DNA of 64,000 nucleotides from Acidobacteriota bacterium. Its GTDB lineage: Bacteria > Actinomycetota > Acidimicrobiia > Acidimicrobiales > Microtrichaceae. Below, in pieces: positions 41,997-50,232 of the stretch. The notes beneath the pieces are model-generated. The model searched no databases, was not told the origin of the DNA, and saw only the letters and a program-made list of their open reading frames with translations. Position numbers and translations under genes: made by a program. Location: positions 1-64,000 of the forward strand of contig QEUP01000001.1 of assembly GCA_003577145.1 (NCBI GenBank). The letters are read 5' to 3'. Positions within the stretch are counted from its first letter, which is position 1. Each line of letters starts with the position of its first letter.

Positions 41997-43337
41997 TCAG
42001 CGGCGCTTGCGGGCGGTGGACTTGCGCTTGGCCGGTGCCTTCTTCTTGGCGGTGGACCTGCGCTTGGCCGGTGCCTTCTTCTTGGCGGTGGACCTGCGCT
42101 TGGCCGGTGCCTTCTTCTTGGCGGTGGACTTGCGCTTGGCCGGTGCCTTCTTCTTGGCGGTGGACTTGCGCTTGGCCGGTGCCTTCTTCTTGGCGGTGGA
42201 CCTGCGCTTGGCCGGTGCCTTCTTCTTGGCGGTGGACTTGCGCTTGGCCGGAGCCTTCCTCTTCGCCGCCGCGGTCTTCCTCGCGGTGGCCCTTCTCTTG
42301 GCCGGAGCCTTTCTCTTGGCCGGGGCCTTTCTCTTTGCTGCCACTTTCGCCTCCTCGGCGGGCTCGGATGTTCCTGTTCCGGCGGTTGCTCTGTCGCTTC
42401 CGCCTTGTGCGGCCTCGGATGGTCCAAAGCCAGTTAGAGCCAGGTCGACGCCACGCCTGGGCGTGTCGAACGCCTGGACAACGAATGAGCGAACCTCTCC
42501 CTGGTCGAGCACCTCTCTGGCGCTGCGGGGAGGCGGATCGCCCATCGACTTGAGTGCTATGTAACAGCGTGCATCATCGGCAACCACATAGGCGCCATGT
42601 GAAGAGAACTCAACTACCTCTCCCTCCACGCTCGAACCGAGGGGATGATTACCAACGAACTCGATGAACGGTAGCGGATCGTTGATGGGTTCTGGGGGTT
42701 TACCGCGACGTCGCCGCGCGCCCTGGTTGTCTCGAGCGTTCCTGTCGACCTCGCTCTGAACATCCTGTTTGTCCTGTGGTTGCGTTTTGTCGCGCGGTTT
42801 GCCTTTGGTGGACGCCTTCTTCTTAGCAGGTGCCTTCTTCCTCGCGGAGTTCTTCTTCGCAACCTTTTTCGCGGCGGACGCACGCACCGGCTTCGCTTTG
42901 GCGCGTCGACGCGACGTTGATCTCACCGGCGAGCGTTCCAGGAAGATCCATCCGACGTCCGGAACTGGCTTGCCACCGATGAGTCGCCGCTCGTCGAAGA
43001 GCCATCGATACTCAGCCTGGAACTCCTGGAACGAGTCGTTGGAGACGACAGTGGCACCCGTGCGATCGGCAATCTCGAGGACGAAGGCGTCACCTCGCCC
43101 GATGGCACCGGCCGGCGGTGTGACCAGCTCGCCTGCCTCATGGGCCTCCTCGTAGCGCCGCCTCTCCGATTTCGCGATGCGATGGCCGAAGGTCGCGTCA
43201 ACGACAACGGTGAGCTTGTCGTGAGGGTGTTCCTTCAAGAACGCGCGCACAGCTTGGTCGAGTTGCTCGAGACTGGGCTTGTTGCGGCCTTCGGTCGCGA
43301 GATTGGATCCGTCGATGACGACATGGGTGCGGGCCAT
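41997..43337 (-). CDS. NYN/PIN-like RNase-fold protein with S1-like domain and histone H1-like repeat tail
   Basis: 446 residues, ATG at 43337. Residues 1-135 form a NYN (PIN-like) domain: VVIDGSNLATEG with D9, then LTVVVDATFG, AIGRGDAFVLEIADRTGATV and VSNDSFQEF, the acidic residues expected for a metal-dependent RNase. A lysine-rich linker follows to about 220. Residues 225-305 look like an S1-type RNA-binding barrel (GSSVEGEVVEFSSHGAYVVA). The last 110 residues are lysine/alanine/proline repeats of 12 residues (KRKSTAKKKAPA type), like histone H1 or bacterial H1-like tails. Together this suggests an RNA- or DNA-bound nuclease. The encoding DNA is a tandem 36-bp repeat. Confidence 0.8.
   Translation of the reverse strand: MARTHVVIDGSNLATEGRNKPSLEQLDQAVRAFLKEHPHDKLTVVVDATFGHRIAKSERRRYEEAHEAGELVTPPAGAIGRGDAFVLEIADRTGATVVSNDSFQEFQAEYRWLFDERRLIGGKPVPDVGWIFLERSPVRSTSRRRAKAKPVRASAAKKVAKKNSARKKAPAKKKASTKGKPRDKTQPQDKQDVQSEVDRNARDNQGARRRRGKPPEPINDPLPFIEFVGNHPLGSSVEGEVVEFSSHGAYVVADDARCYIALKSMGDPPPRSAREVLDQGEVRSFVVQAFDTPRRGVDLALTGFGPSEAAQGGSDRATAGTGTSEPAEEAKVAAKRKAPAKRKAPAKRRATARKTAAAKRKAPAKRKSTAKKKAPAKRRSTAKKKAPAKRKSTAKKKAPAKRKSTAKKKAPAKRRSTAKKKAPAKRRSTAKKKAPAKRKSTARKRR
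42013..42250. repeat. 36-bp tandem repeat within the NYN protein gene
   Basis: Six clear units of 36 bases plus partial ones, with period-defining block TTGGCCGGTGCCTTCTT recurring every 36 bases. Differences between units are mostly CTT/CCT swaps that change K to R. The period is a multiple of three, so unit loss or gain would keep the frame. Such an array is likely to vary in length between strains. Confidence 0.85.
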
Positions 43338-43441
43338 GGCAATCTTCAGTCAAGCAGGTGTCAGTGGGTCAATAGTGGATCTGAGGCGAACCGATCCGTC
43401 TCCGACTGGTGATCTGGATGATCCGGCGCGACCATGCCTCG

Positions 43442-44080
43442 GTGATCAAGGCCGTGCTCTTCGACTTCGGCGGAGTTCTCACGACGAGCCCGTTTGAAGC
43501 CATGGCTTCCTACGAGATCGAACACGGTTTGCCCGCGGGTTTCATTCGGAGCGTCAACGCTACCAACGGTGATGCAAACGCGTGGGCGAAGCTGGAACGC
43601 GGCGAGGTGTCGATCGAGGAGTTCTCGGACCTCTTTGCCGAGGAGTCCGCCTCCCTCGGCTACGAGGTTCCAGGCGAGGCGGTGCTCGCCTGCTTCTCCT
43701 CGGGCCGACTCAGACCTGCGATGCTGGAGGCGTCACGGAGGTGCGCTCGGGTGCTCAAGACCGGTCTGCTCACCAACAACTTCAGCGCCGCCAGCGACGC
43801 GTTGCCCGCCGCCGCGCGCGAATTCGGCCCCGTCCTCGAGCACTTCGACGTCGTGCTCGAATCGAGCCGGGTCGGCGTGCGGAAGCCGGAGGTACGGTTC
43901 TACGAGCTGGCCTGCGAGCAACTGGCGATCGAGCCCTCAGAAGCGGTGTTTCTCGACGACCTCGGCGTGAACCTCAAGCCGGCCAGATCGATGGGTATGG
44001 CCACCATCAAGGTGGTTGATCCGGCTGAGGCGATCGCAGAGCTCGAGCAGGTTGTCGGCTTGGCGTTGAGAGATGGGTGA
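43442..44080 (+). CDS. HAD-superfamily hydrolase, subfamily IA
   Basis: About 212 residues from GTG at 43442 (VIKAVLFDFGGVLTTSPFEA); an ATG at 43418 or GTG at 43409 would add a few residues. The nucleophile is the aspartate of FDFGGVL; motif II is in GLLTNNF, and motifs III/IV are RVGVRKPEVRFYELAC and AVFLDDLGVNLKPARSMGM. The pattern DFGGVL with a large helical cap resembles the acyl-phosphatase-like N-terminal domain of ACAD10/epoxide hydrolase proteins. Substrate unknown. It converges on kgd. Confidence 0.87.
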   Translation: MIKAVLFDFGGVLTTSPFEAMASYEIEHGLPAGFIRSVNATNGDANAWAKLERGEVSIEEFSDLFAEESASLGYEVPGEAVLACFSSGRLRPAMLEASRRCARVLKTGLLTNNFSAASDALPAAAREFGPVLEHFDVVLESSRVGVRKPEVRFYELACEQLAIEPSEAVFLDDLGVNLKPARSMGMATIKVVDPAEAIAELEQVVGLALRDG

Positions 44081-44124
44081 TTTGGTCCCGGATCAGGAGA
44101 GAACGACCCGGCGAGCACCCGGGG

Positions 44125-47100
44125 TCAGTCCCCGAGGATCGCCTTGTCGAGCAGCTCCTGTTGTTCCTGTTGGTGGATGACCGAGCTGCCCGTGGCGGGG
44201 CTACCCGATTCTGTGCGTGTGACCCCCGCGACGCGGAAGCGGTCGGCAAACCCGGCGAGCAGCCGGCCGCGCGTGAAGCTCCATGCCCCCATGTTCTCGG
44301 GCTCCTCCTGGAGCCAGACGAGCTCGCGGCAGCGGGGGTAGCGGTCTAGCTCGCCGGCGATCTCATCAGCAGGCCACGGGTAGAGCTGTTCGACTCGGAG
44401 TACCGCGACGGGAGAAGACATCTCGTCACGTCGACTCATCGCCTCGTGAGCCACCTTTCCGCTCGCCAGCACCACCCGGGTGACCTCCTGCGGGTCGATC
44501 GTGTCGTCGCCGAGGACCTCTTCGAACGAACCGCTGGTCAGGTCCTCGATCGGCGAGCGTGCTCGTGGATCTCGTAGCAGCGACTTCGGGGAGAACTCGA
44601 TCAGCGGCTTGCGGATGTCTCTGTTCACTTGACGCCGGAGCAGGTGGAAGTACTGGGCAGCGGTGGACACGTTGGTCACCTGGATGTTGTCCTCAGCGGC
44701 CAGTATGAGGAATCGCTCGATCCTCCCGGACGAATGCTCGGGCCCCTGCCCTTCGTAGCCGTGTGGCAGGAGCATCACCAGGCCCGACGTCTGGTTCCAC
44801 TTGTCCTCCGCGGCGACGATGAACTGGTCGATGATGATCTGGGCGCCGTTCATGAAATCGCCGAACTGCGCCTCCCAGATCACCATGGTGTCCTTGTTGG
44901 CGACTGAGTAGCCGTACTCGAACCCGAGCGCTGCATACTCCGAGAGCAGCGAGTCGTAGATCCAGAAATGTGCTCCTGGCGCTGCCAGCCGGTCGAGTGG
45001 GATCAACTCCTCTCCCGTGCTGTGGTCGACGAGGGTCGCATGTCGTTGCGAGAAGGTTCCTCGTCGCGAGTCCTGGCCCGCGAGCCGGATCGAGCGACCT
45101 TCGCGGAGCAACGAGCCGAATGCCAACGTCTCGGCGAGGGCCCAGTCGACCTCGCCGGCCTGGAACATCTTGTCGCGTTGTGCGAACTGGCGGGCGAGCT
45201 TCGGGTGGAGGGTGAACCCCTCGGGCAGGGCGGTCAGCGATCGGTAGACCTCGTCGATCTCCTCGCGGTCCACACCCGTGGCGATGTGGGGGAGCACGCC
45301 CAGAGGTGGTGGATGGGGAAGTGCCTTCGTGCCTGCCGGGGGCGCCGACTGGCGGGTGGCCTCCAGAGCGTCCTGCAGGCGTTCCTGGTAGTCGGCCAGG
45401 GCCTGCTCGGCCTCTTCGAGGGAGATGTCGCCGCGCCGGACGAGGGCCTCGGTGTAGAGCTTCCTCACCGACCGCCTCGAATCGATCTTTGCGTACATCT
45501 CGGGTTGGGTGTAGCTGGGGTCGTCGCTCTCGTTGTGACCGTGGCGGCGGTAGCAGATCATGTCGATGACGACGTCTTTGTTGAAGGCCTGGCGGTAGCG
45601 GAATGCCAGCGCGGCGACGCGTGCACAAGCTTCGGGATCGTCGCCATTGACGTGGAATATCGGGGCCTGGACCATCTTCGCGACGTCGGTGGGGTATTCC
45701 GACGAGCGCGCGGCGCGTGGGGGGGTGGTGAAGCCGAGTTGGTTGTTGATGACCAGGTGAACGGTGCCCCCTACCCGGTAGCCCCTGATGTTGGACAGGT
45801 TGAGGGTCTCCGCCACCACACCCTGGCCCGCGAATGCCGCGTCGCCGTGAATGAGGACGGGCAGAACCGGGTAATCGCCAGGAGGCTCGATGGCATCCAT
45901 GCGTGCGCGGACCATGCCCTCGACTACGGGGTCAACCGCCTCCAGGTGACTGGGATTTGCCGCCAGCTCCACCGGGATCTCGGCGCCCGCGGGGCTCACG
46001 AACTTCCCGGATTGGCCAAGGTGGTACTTGACGTCGCCGGAGCCCTGGGTGGATTCGGGGTCGATGTGGCCTTCGAACTCCTTGAAGAGCTGCTGGTAGG
46101 ACTTGCCGACGATGTTCACCAGCACGTTCAGGCGACCACGGTGAGCCATGCCGAGGACGGCGCTGTCGAGGTGCTCGTCGGCAGCGAGGCTCAGGATCGC
46201 GTCGAGGATGACGATCGCGCTCTCCGCGCCTTCGATGCCGAATCGCTTCTGGCCCACCCATTTCGTGGCGAGGAACTTCTCGAGCGCCTCGGCCGCGTTG
46301 AGCTTGGCGAGGATGTGCCGCTGTTGAGGGTGGCTCAACTTGGAGTCGACGCCTTCCACCTGTTCCTGGATCCAGCGCTTCTCAGGGGGCTCCTGGATGT
46401 GCATGAACTCGATGCCAACCGTGCGACAGTACGCATCCCGCAGGATGTGGAGGATCTCACCCAGCTCGAGCTCGTCGACCCCACCCACGGGGTTGTAGAT
46501 GCCCGATGAGCCGGTGAGGAACTCGCGATCGAGATCCCAGATCGTCAAGCCGTAGCTGGCCGGATCCAGCTCGGGGTGCATCTCGGGTTCCTTGGTGGCC
46601 AGCGGGTCCAGATCGGCGATCAGGTGGCCGCGCACGCGGTACATGTTGATGAGCTGATTGACCTGGTTCTGCTTCTCGAGCATCCCCTGCTCACGGTCCA
46701 CAGGATTGACGTCGTGGCGCCAGCGCACGGCTTCGTACGGAACCCCCAAGGAGCGGAAGAGCCCGCCGTAGAAGTCATCCTCACCGAGAAGCAGCTCGTG
46801 AACCGTCTTGAGGAACAGACCCGACTCGGCTCCCTGGATGATCCGGTGGTCGTAGGTACTGGTCAGCGTGACGACCTTGGAGAGGCCGAGGTCGGCGATG
46901 GTGCGCAGATCAGCCGCCTGGTAGGAGGCCGGGTAGTCGATCGTGCCCACTCCGAGGATGACCCCCTGGCCCGGCATCAGCCTCGGGACGGATTGCAGCG
47001 TGCCTATCGTTCCGGGATTGGTGATGGTGACCGTCACGCCGCGCAGGTCGTCTGGGCTCACCCGGCTGCCTCGTACCTTGCGAACCAGATCCTCGTACTT

Positions 47101-47754
47101 GGCGACGAAGGACCGGAAGTCGAGCGTGTCGGCTTCTCCAATGCAGGGGACCACCAGCGTCCGGGTGCCATCTGACTTCTCTACGTCGACCGCGATGCCG
47201 AGGCCCACGTGCTCGTGGTGAACGACCCGCGGTGTGTCGTCGGGCCCGGCAAGGAACGTCGAGTTCATCACCGGTACCCGATCGGAGATGGCGCGTACCG
47301 CAGCGAAGGCGATGATGTGGGTGAACGAGACCTTGCCGCCCCGGGTCCGGCCCAGGTACCCGTTGATCACCCGCCGATTGACCTCCAAGAGCTTGGCCGG
47401 GATCTCCCGGAAGCTCGTGGCAGTGGGTACGTCGAGGCTCGCTTGCATGTTCGCGACGATCCGGGCGCCGGCGCCTCTTATGGGATCACCGGGCAGCTCA
47501 CCCTCGGCCCTTGCGGGCGCCTTCGAGTGACCGCCCGGAGGCTGAGCCGGGGGTTCGAGCGATCTCTCCCGGTGCTCGTGGACAGGGGCGGTCACCGCCC
47601 CCTGGTCAGCGGCACGAACCTGCCGGTAATCGGTGAAGAACTCGCGCCAGTTGTCGCTGACCGAATCGGGGTCGGCGAGGTAGCGCTCGTACATCTCGTC
47701 GACGAGCCAGGCGTTGGGACCGAGGGCCTCGCCGGCTGCGTGCTGTTCTCTCAT
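44125..47754 (-). CDS. kgd: Multifunctional 2-oxoglutarate decarboxylase/dehydrogenase (Kgd)
   Basis: 1209 residues from ATG at 47754. Domain order is that of mycobacterial Kgd: a short N-terminal segment (NAWLVDEMYERYLADPDSVS), a low-complexity linker, an E2-type acyltransferase domain (about 95-330, with STYDHRIIQGAESG), then the thiamine-diphosphate E1 domain with MAHRGRLNVLVN, IHGDAAFAGQGVVAETLNLS and RYRQAFNKDVVIDMICYRRH. It links 2-oxoglutarate to succinyl-CoA or succinate semialdehyde in the TCA cycle. No separate lipoyl domain is present, as usual. The longer frame to 48066 overlaps the divergent gene and is not used. Confidence 0.95.
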   Translation of the reverse strand: MREQHAAGEALGPNAWLVDEMYERYLADPDSVSDNWREFFTDYRQVRAADQGAVTAPVHEHRERSLEPPAQPPGGHSKAPARAEGELPGDPIRGAGARIVANMQASLDVPTATSFREIPAKLLEVNRRVINGYLGRTRGGKVSFTHIIAFAAVRAISDRVPVMNSTFLAGPDDTPRVVHHEHVGLGIAVDVEKSDGTRTLVVPCIGEADTLDFRSFVAKYEDLVRKVRGSRVSPDDLRGVTVTITNPGTIGTLQSVPRLMPGQGVILGVGTIDYPASYQAADLRTIADLGLSKVVTLTSTYDHRIIQGAESGLFLKTVHELLLGEDDFYGGLFRSLGVPYEAVRWRHDVNPVDREQGMLEKQNQVNQLINMYRVRGHLIADLDPLATKEPEMHPELDPASYGLTIWDLDREFLTGSSGIYNPVGGVDELELGEILHILRDAYCRTVGIEFMHIQEPPEKRWIQEQVEGVDSKLSHPQQRHILAKLNAAEALEKFLATKWVGQKRFGIEGAESAIVILDAILSLAADEHLDSAVLGMAHRGRLNVLVNIVGKSYQQLFKEFEGHIDPESTQGSGDVKYHLGQSGKFVSPAGAEIPVELAANPSHLEAVDPVVEGMVRARMDAIEPPGDYPVLPVLIHGDAAFAGQGVVAETLNLSNIRGYRVGGTVHLVINNQLGFTTPPRAARSSEYPTDVAKMVQAPIFHVNGDDPEACARVAALAFRYRQAFNKDVVIDMICYRRHGHNESDDPSYTQPEMYAKIDSRRSVRKLYTEALVRRGDISLEEAEQALADYQERLQDALEATRQSAPPAGTKALPHPPPLGVLPHIATGVDREEIDEVYRSLTALPEGFTLHPKLARQFAQRDKMFQAGEVDWALAETLAFGSLLREGRSIRLAGQDSRRGTFSQRHATLVDHSTGEELIPLDRLAAPGAHFWIYDSLLSEYAALGFEYGYSVANKDTMVIWEAQFGDFMNGAQIIIDQFIVAAEDKWNQTSGLVMLLPHGYEGQGPEHSSGRIERFLILAAEDNIQVTNVSTAAQYFHLLRRQVNRDIRKPLIEFSPKSLLRDPRARSPIEDLTSGSFEEVLGDDTIDPQEVTRVVLASGKVAHEAMSRRDEMSSPVAVLRVEQLYPWPADEIAGELDRYPRCRELVWLQEEPENMGAWSFTRGRLLAGFADRFRVAGVTRTESGSPATGSSVIHQQEQQELLDKAILGD

Positions 47755-47883
47755 CGGCTCTGATCCTACCGCCGGCGACCTGTTGCCGATCGGTGCCGAG
47801 TTCGGCTCCAGCACCTCGTCGTGCCGCCAGTACCGGCGTTGGAGGTCGGCCGGAGGTTGCCCGCCGGTACTACCTTCTGTGCC

Positions 47884-48477
47884 GTGCGGACCGCGACGCA
47901 TGCCGACGTGGAGCCTCTCAGCCGGCTCCTCGCGAGCGCCTTCGAGGACGACCCGGTCCAAGCCTGGCTGTTTCCCTCGGTCCAGCGCAGGTGGCGCCGC
48001 CTCAAGAAGGCATTCGAGCTCGAGCTCCGGCACTGGATCATCGACAAGGAGCAGGTGTTCGTCCACCAGAGCGGTCTCGCCGTGGCGGCGTGGCTACCGC
48101 CGGATGACTGCCGGGTTCCGCTTCGAAGCGCGGTTCGAATCGTGCCGGCCTACACCAGCCTCATAGGTCGACGCGCGGTGGCGGCCTTCCGCGGCCTCTC
48201 GCTGATGGAACAAGGCCACCCGCGCGAACCACATCGGCATCTGATCATCCTTGCCACGCACCCCGAGCGGCAAGGCCGGGGACTGGCGTCGTCGTTGCTC
48301 GGCGAGCGGCTACGACTGTGTGACGAGGAAGGCGTACCGGCCTACCTCGAGAGCTCCAAGCGCGAGAACGTCGCCTTCTACGCCAGGCACGGTTTCGAGG
48401 TCACCGAGGAGATCCGCCTGCCGGGGGGACCACCGTTGTGGCTGATGTTGCGGGAGCCGAGAAGCCCTGTCCCGTGA
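47884..48477 (+). CDS. GNAT-family N-acetyltransferase
   Basis: About 197 residues from GTG at 47884 (VRTATHADVEPLSRLLASAF). The acetyl-CoA loop is THPERQGRGLASSLLGERL, and the C-terminal block is SSKRENVAFYARHGFEVTEE. Such N-acetyltransferases act on small amines or proteins; specificity is unknown. A GTG at 47821 would extend it by 21 residues. Divergent from kgd with about 130 bases between starts. Confidence 0.85.
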   Translation: MRTATHADVEPLSRLLASAFEDDPVQAWLFPSVQRRWRRLKKAFELELRHWIIDKEQVFVHQSGLAVAAWLPPDDCRVPLRSAVRIVPAYTSLIGRRAVAAFRGLSLMEQGHPREPHRHLIILATHPERQGRGLASSLLGERLRLCDEEGVPAYLESSKRENVAFYARHGFEVTEEIRLPGGPPLWLMLREPRSPVP

Positions 48478-48537
48478 CCACGAGTGCCGTCCGGCAGGGC
48501 CGGGTGGGGCAGCCGCTCGTCTCGTAGAGTCGAAGCT

Positions 48538-49323
48538 GTGCTGATCGCGACCTGGAACGTGAACTCCCTCAACGCACGTCTGTCCTACGTACTCGACTGG
48601 CTCGGAGAAGTAGCCGTCGACGTGTTGTGCATGCAGGAGACCAAGCTGACCGACTCCGGCTTCCCGGCGCTCGAGTTCCAACGGATCGGGTACGAGGCAG
48701 CCCATTTCGGCCAGGGGCGATGGAACGGGGTCGCCATAGTGAGCAAGGTCGGCCTCGAAGCCGTGCATCCGGGCTTCGAGGACGACGCCGAGCCGGATCC
48801 TGATGCTCGCATCCTCTGGGCGACCTGTGGCGACGTCAGGTTTGGTTCGGTGTATGTACCGAACGGGCGCGAGGTGGGACACGCTCAGTTCCGGTACAAG
48901 ATCAGGTGGCTGGAGCGGCTGCGGGCCGACCTCGATCTGAACTACGAGCCAGCCGAGCCGCTGGTCGTATGTGGCGACTGGAACATCGCTCCTGAGGACA
49001 TCGATGTCTGGGATCCCCAGGCCTTCGAGGGGTCCACGCATGTGACCGAAGAGGAGCGCGCTGCCCTCGCGGCTGTCAGGGACTGGGGCCTGGTGGACGT
49101 GTTCCGCAGGCGCTACCCGGCGGCCGGCCTGTTCAGCTACTGGGACTACCGGGCCGGGGACTTCCACCAGCACCGCGGCATGCGCATCGACTACATCCTC
49201 GCGAGCCGTGCGCTGGCAGAGCGTTCCGTGTCCGATCTGGTCGACAGGAACGCCAGGAAGAACCGCGACGGCAACAAGCCCTCAGATCACGCGCCTGTGC
49301 TCGCTCTCTTCGCCGATGACTGA
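48538..49323 (+). CDS. xthA: Exodeoxyribonuclease III
   Basis: 261 residues from GTG at 48538. All EEP active-site blocks are intact: IATWNVNSLNAR, LCMQETKL, SVYVPNGREVG, VCGDWNIAPEDIDVWDP, GMRIDYILAS and KPSDHAPV. It acts as AP endonuclease and 3'-5' exonuclease in base excision repair. It contrasts with the exported EEP protein at 6687, which lacks the GDWN-type asparagine. Starts 60 bases after the GNAT gene. Confidence 0.94.
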   Translation: MLIATWNVNSLNARLSYVLDWLGEVAVDVLCMQETKLTDSGFPALEFQRIGYEAAHFGQGRWNGVAIVSKVGLEAVHPGFEDDAEPDPDARILWATCGDVRFGSVYVPNGREVGHAQFRYKIRWLERLRADLDLNYEPAEPLVVCGDWNIAPEDIDVWDPQAFEGSTHVTEEERAALAAVRDWGLVDVFRRRYPAAGLFSYWDYRAGDFHQHRGMRIDYILASRALAERSVSDLVDRNARKNRDGNKPSDHAPVLALFADD

Positions 49324-49347
49324 ACGACCGGTTGGAGGACGCGCACG

Positions 49348-49482
49348 TTGAGCGACACAGGAGATACCATCGAATCGCAGTACCTCCCAGGTGAGCGCTC
49401 TCCGACATTGCATCCCCGAGGGGTGCTCCTGTTGTCAGCACCTGAGGTTGCTCGGGTCCTCACCGTGAATGATCAGGGCTAG
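49348..49482 (+). CDS. Possible 44-residue peptide
   Basis: A TTG at 49348 with TTGGAGGAC about 9 bases upstream opens a 44-residue frame (LSDTGDTIESQYLPGERS at the start, VLLLSAPEVARVLTVNDQG at the end), stopping 8 bases before the thioesterase ATG. Coding is not certain. It might be a leader peptide or just chance sequence between xthA and the next gene. Confidence 0.3.
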   Translation: MSDTGDTIESQYLPGERSPTLHPRGVLLLSAPEVARVLTVNDQG

Positions 49483-49490
49483 GAGTGCCC

Positions 49491-50216
49491 ATGACGGAGA
49501 TCCACGACGGCGAGGAGCCCCGGCATGCCTCTCCCCGCATCGCAGGCTTCGAAGCCCTGGAGGCGACGCCTCGCCGTGCGGCCATGAGGCGGCTGGCCAA
49601 GGAGATGAGGGACGTGATCGAGCACCTCGTGTCGACGACCGCGACGACACGGGAGCTGGAACAGGCCGCCGACGAGCTAGAGGTCATCGCCGCCGGCTTT
49701 CGCCGGCTGCCACGAGGTCAGACCTACGAGGGTTTCGCCGAAGCCGCCAACGCCGGTCCCGAGCCCTTCGACGACGCCGAGCGGTTCGCGTTCTTCGATC
49801 ACAGCCCCTTCATCGGGGCGGCCAATCCGATGGCGCCACCCATGCGTTTGCGCCACGAGGGTCAGCGGGTCGTCGGGGAGGTGACCTTCGGCTCGGCCTA
49901 CGAAGGCCCTCCGGGTTGTGTGCACGGCGGCTACGTGGCGGGGGCATTCGACGAGCTGTTGGGTGCCGCTCAATCCTTGTCAGGCGTCCAGGGCATGACA
50001 GCCCGTCTCATCACCAACTACCGCCGACCGACGCCGCTGCACACTCCGCTGATGCTCGAAGGCAGAGTGGACCGGATCGAGGGCCGCAAGATCTTCGCGG
50101 TCGGGACGATGCGCGACGCTGACATGCTCACGGCAGAAGCCGAAGGCCTGTTCGTCGTGATGAACAGTGAGACGTTCGGTGCAATGGTCGCTGCAAGGAA
50201 CGCCAAAGAGGGCTGA
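49491..50216 (+). CDS. PaaI-type hotdog thioesterase with N-terminal helical extension
   Basis: 241 residues from ATG at 49491, preceded by TAGGAGTGCCC. The first about 85 residues are helical and charged (MRRLAKEMRDVIEHLVSTTA); the hotdog domain follows, with GPPGCVHGGYVAGAFDELLG, ITNYRRPTPLHTPLMLEGRV and a C-terminal AEAEGLFVVM strand. The HGG loop and following aspartate match PaaI-type acyl-CoA thioesterases. The extension is not usual for the single-domain form at 19584. CoA substrate unknown. Confidence 0.85.
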   Translation: MTEIHDGEEPRHASPRIAGFEALEATPRRAAMRRLAKEMRDVIEHLVSTTATTRELEQAADELEVIAAGFRRLPRGQTYEGFAEAANAGPEPFDDAERFAFFDHSPFIGAANPMAPPMRLRHEGQRVVGEVTFGSAYEGPPGCVHGGYVAGAFDELLGAAQSLSGVQGMTARLITNYRRPTPLHTPLMLEGRVDRIEGRKIFAVGTMRDADMLTAEAEGLFVVMNSETFGAMVAARNAKEG

Positions 50217-50232
50217 GCGTGCCCGGGTCGGA

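Noticed and set aside
42013-42250. CRISPR-like 36-bp periodic repeat
   Set aside because: Units are contiguous without unique spacers and are in frame inside a coding gene, so it is a tandem repeat.
41911-42564. Leucine/alanine-rich repeat protein on the plus strand
   Set aside because: It is the complement of the lysine-rich tail repeats of the NYN protein and has no independent support.
44968-46509. 513-residue plus-strand frame
   Set aside because: It is antisense to kgd, with the valine/glycine/arginine-rich composition of GC-rich shadow frames and no domain.
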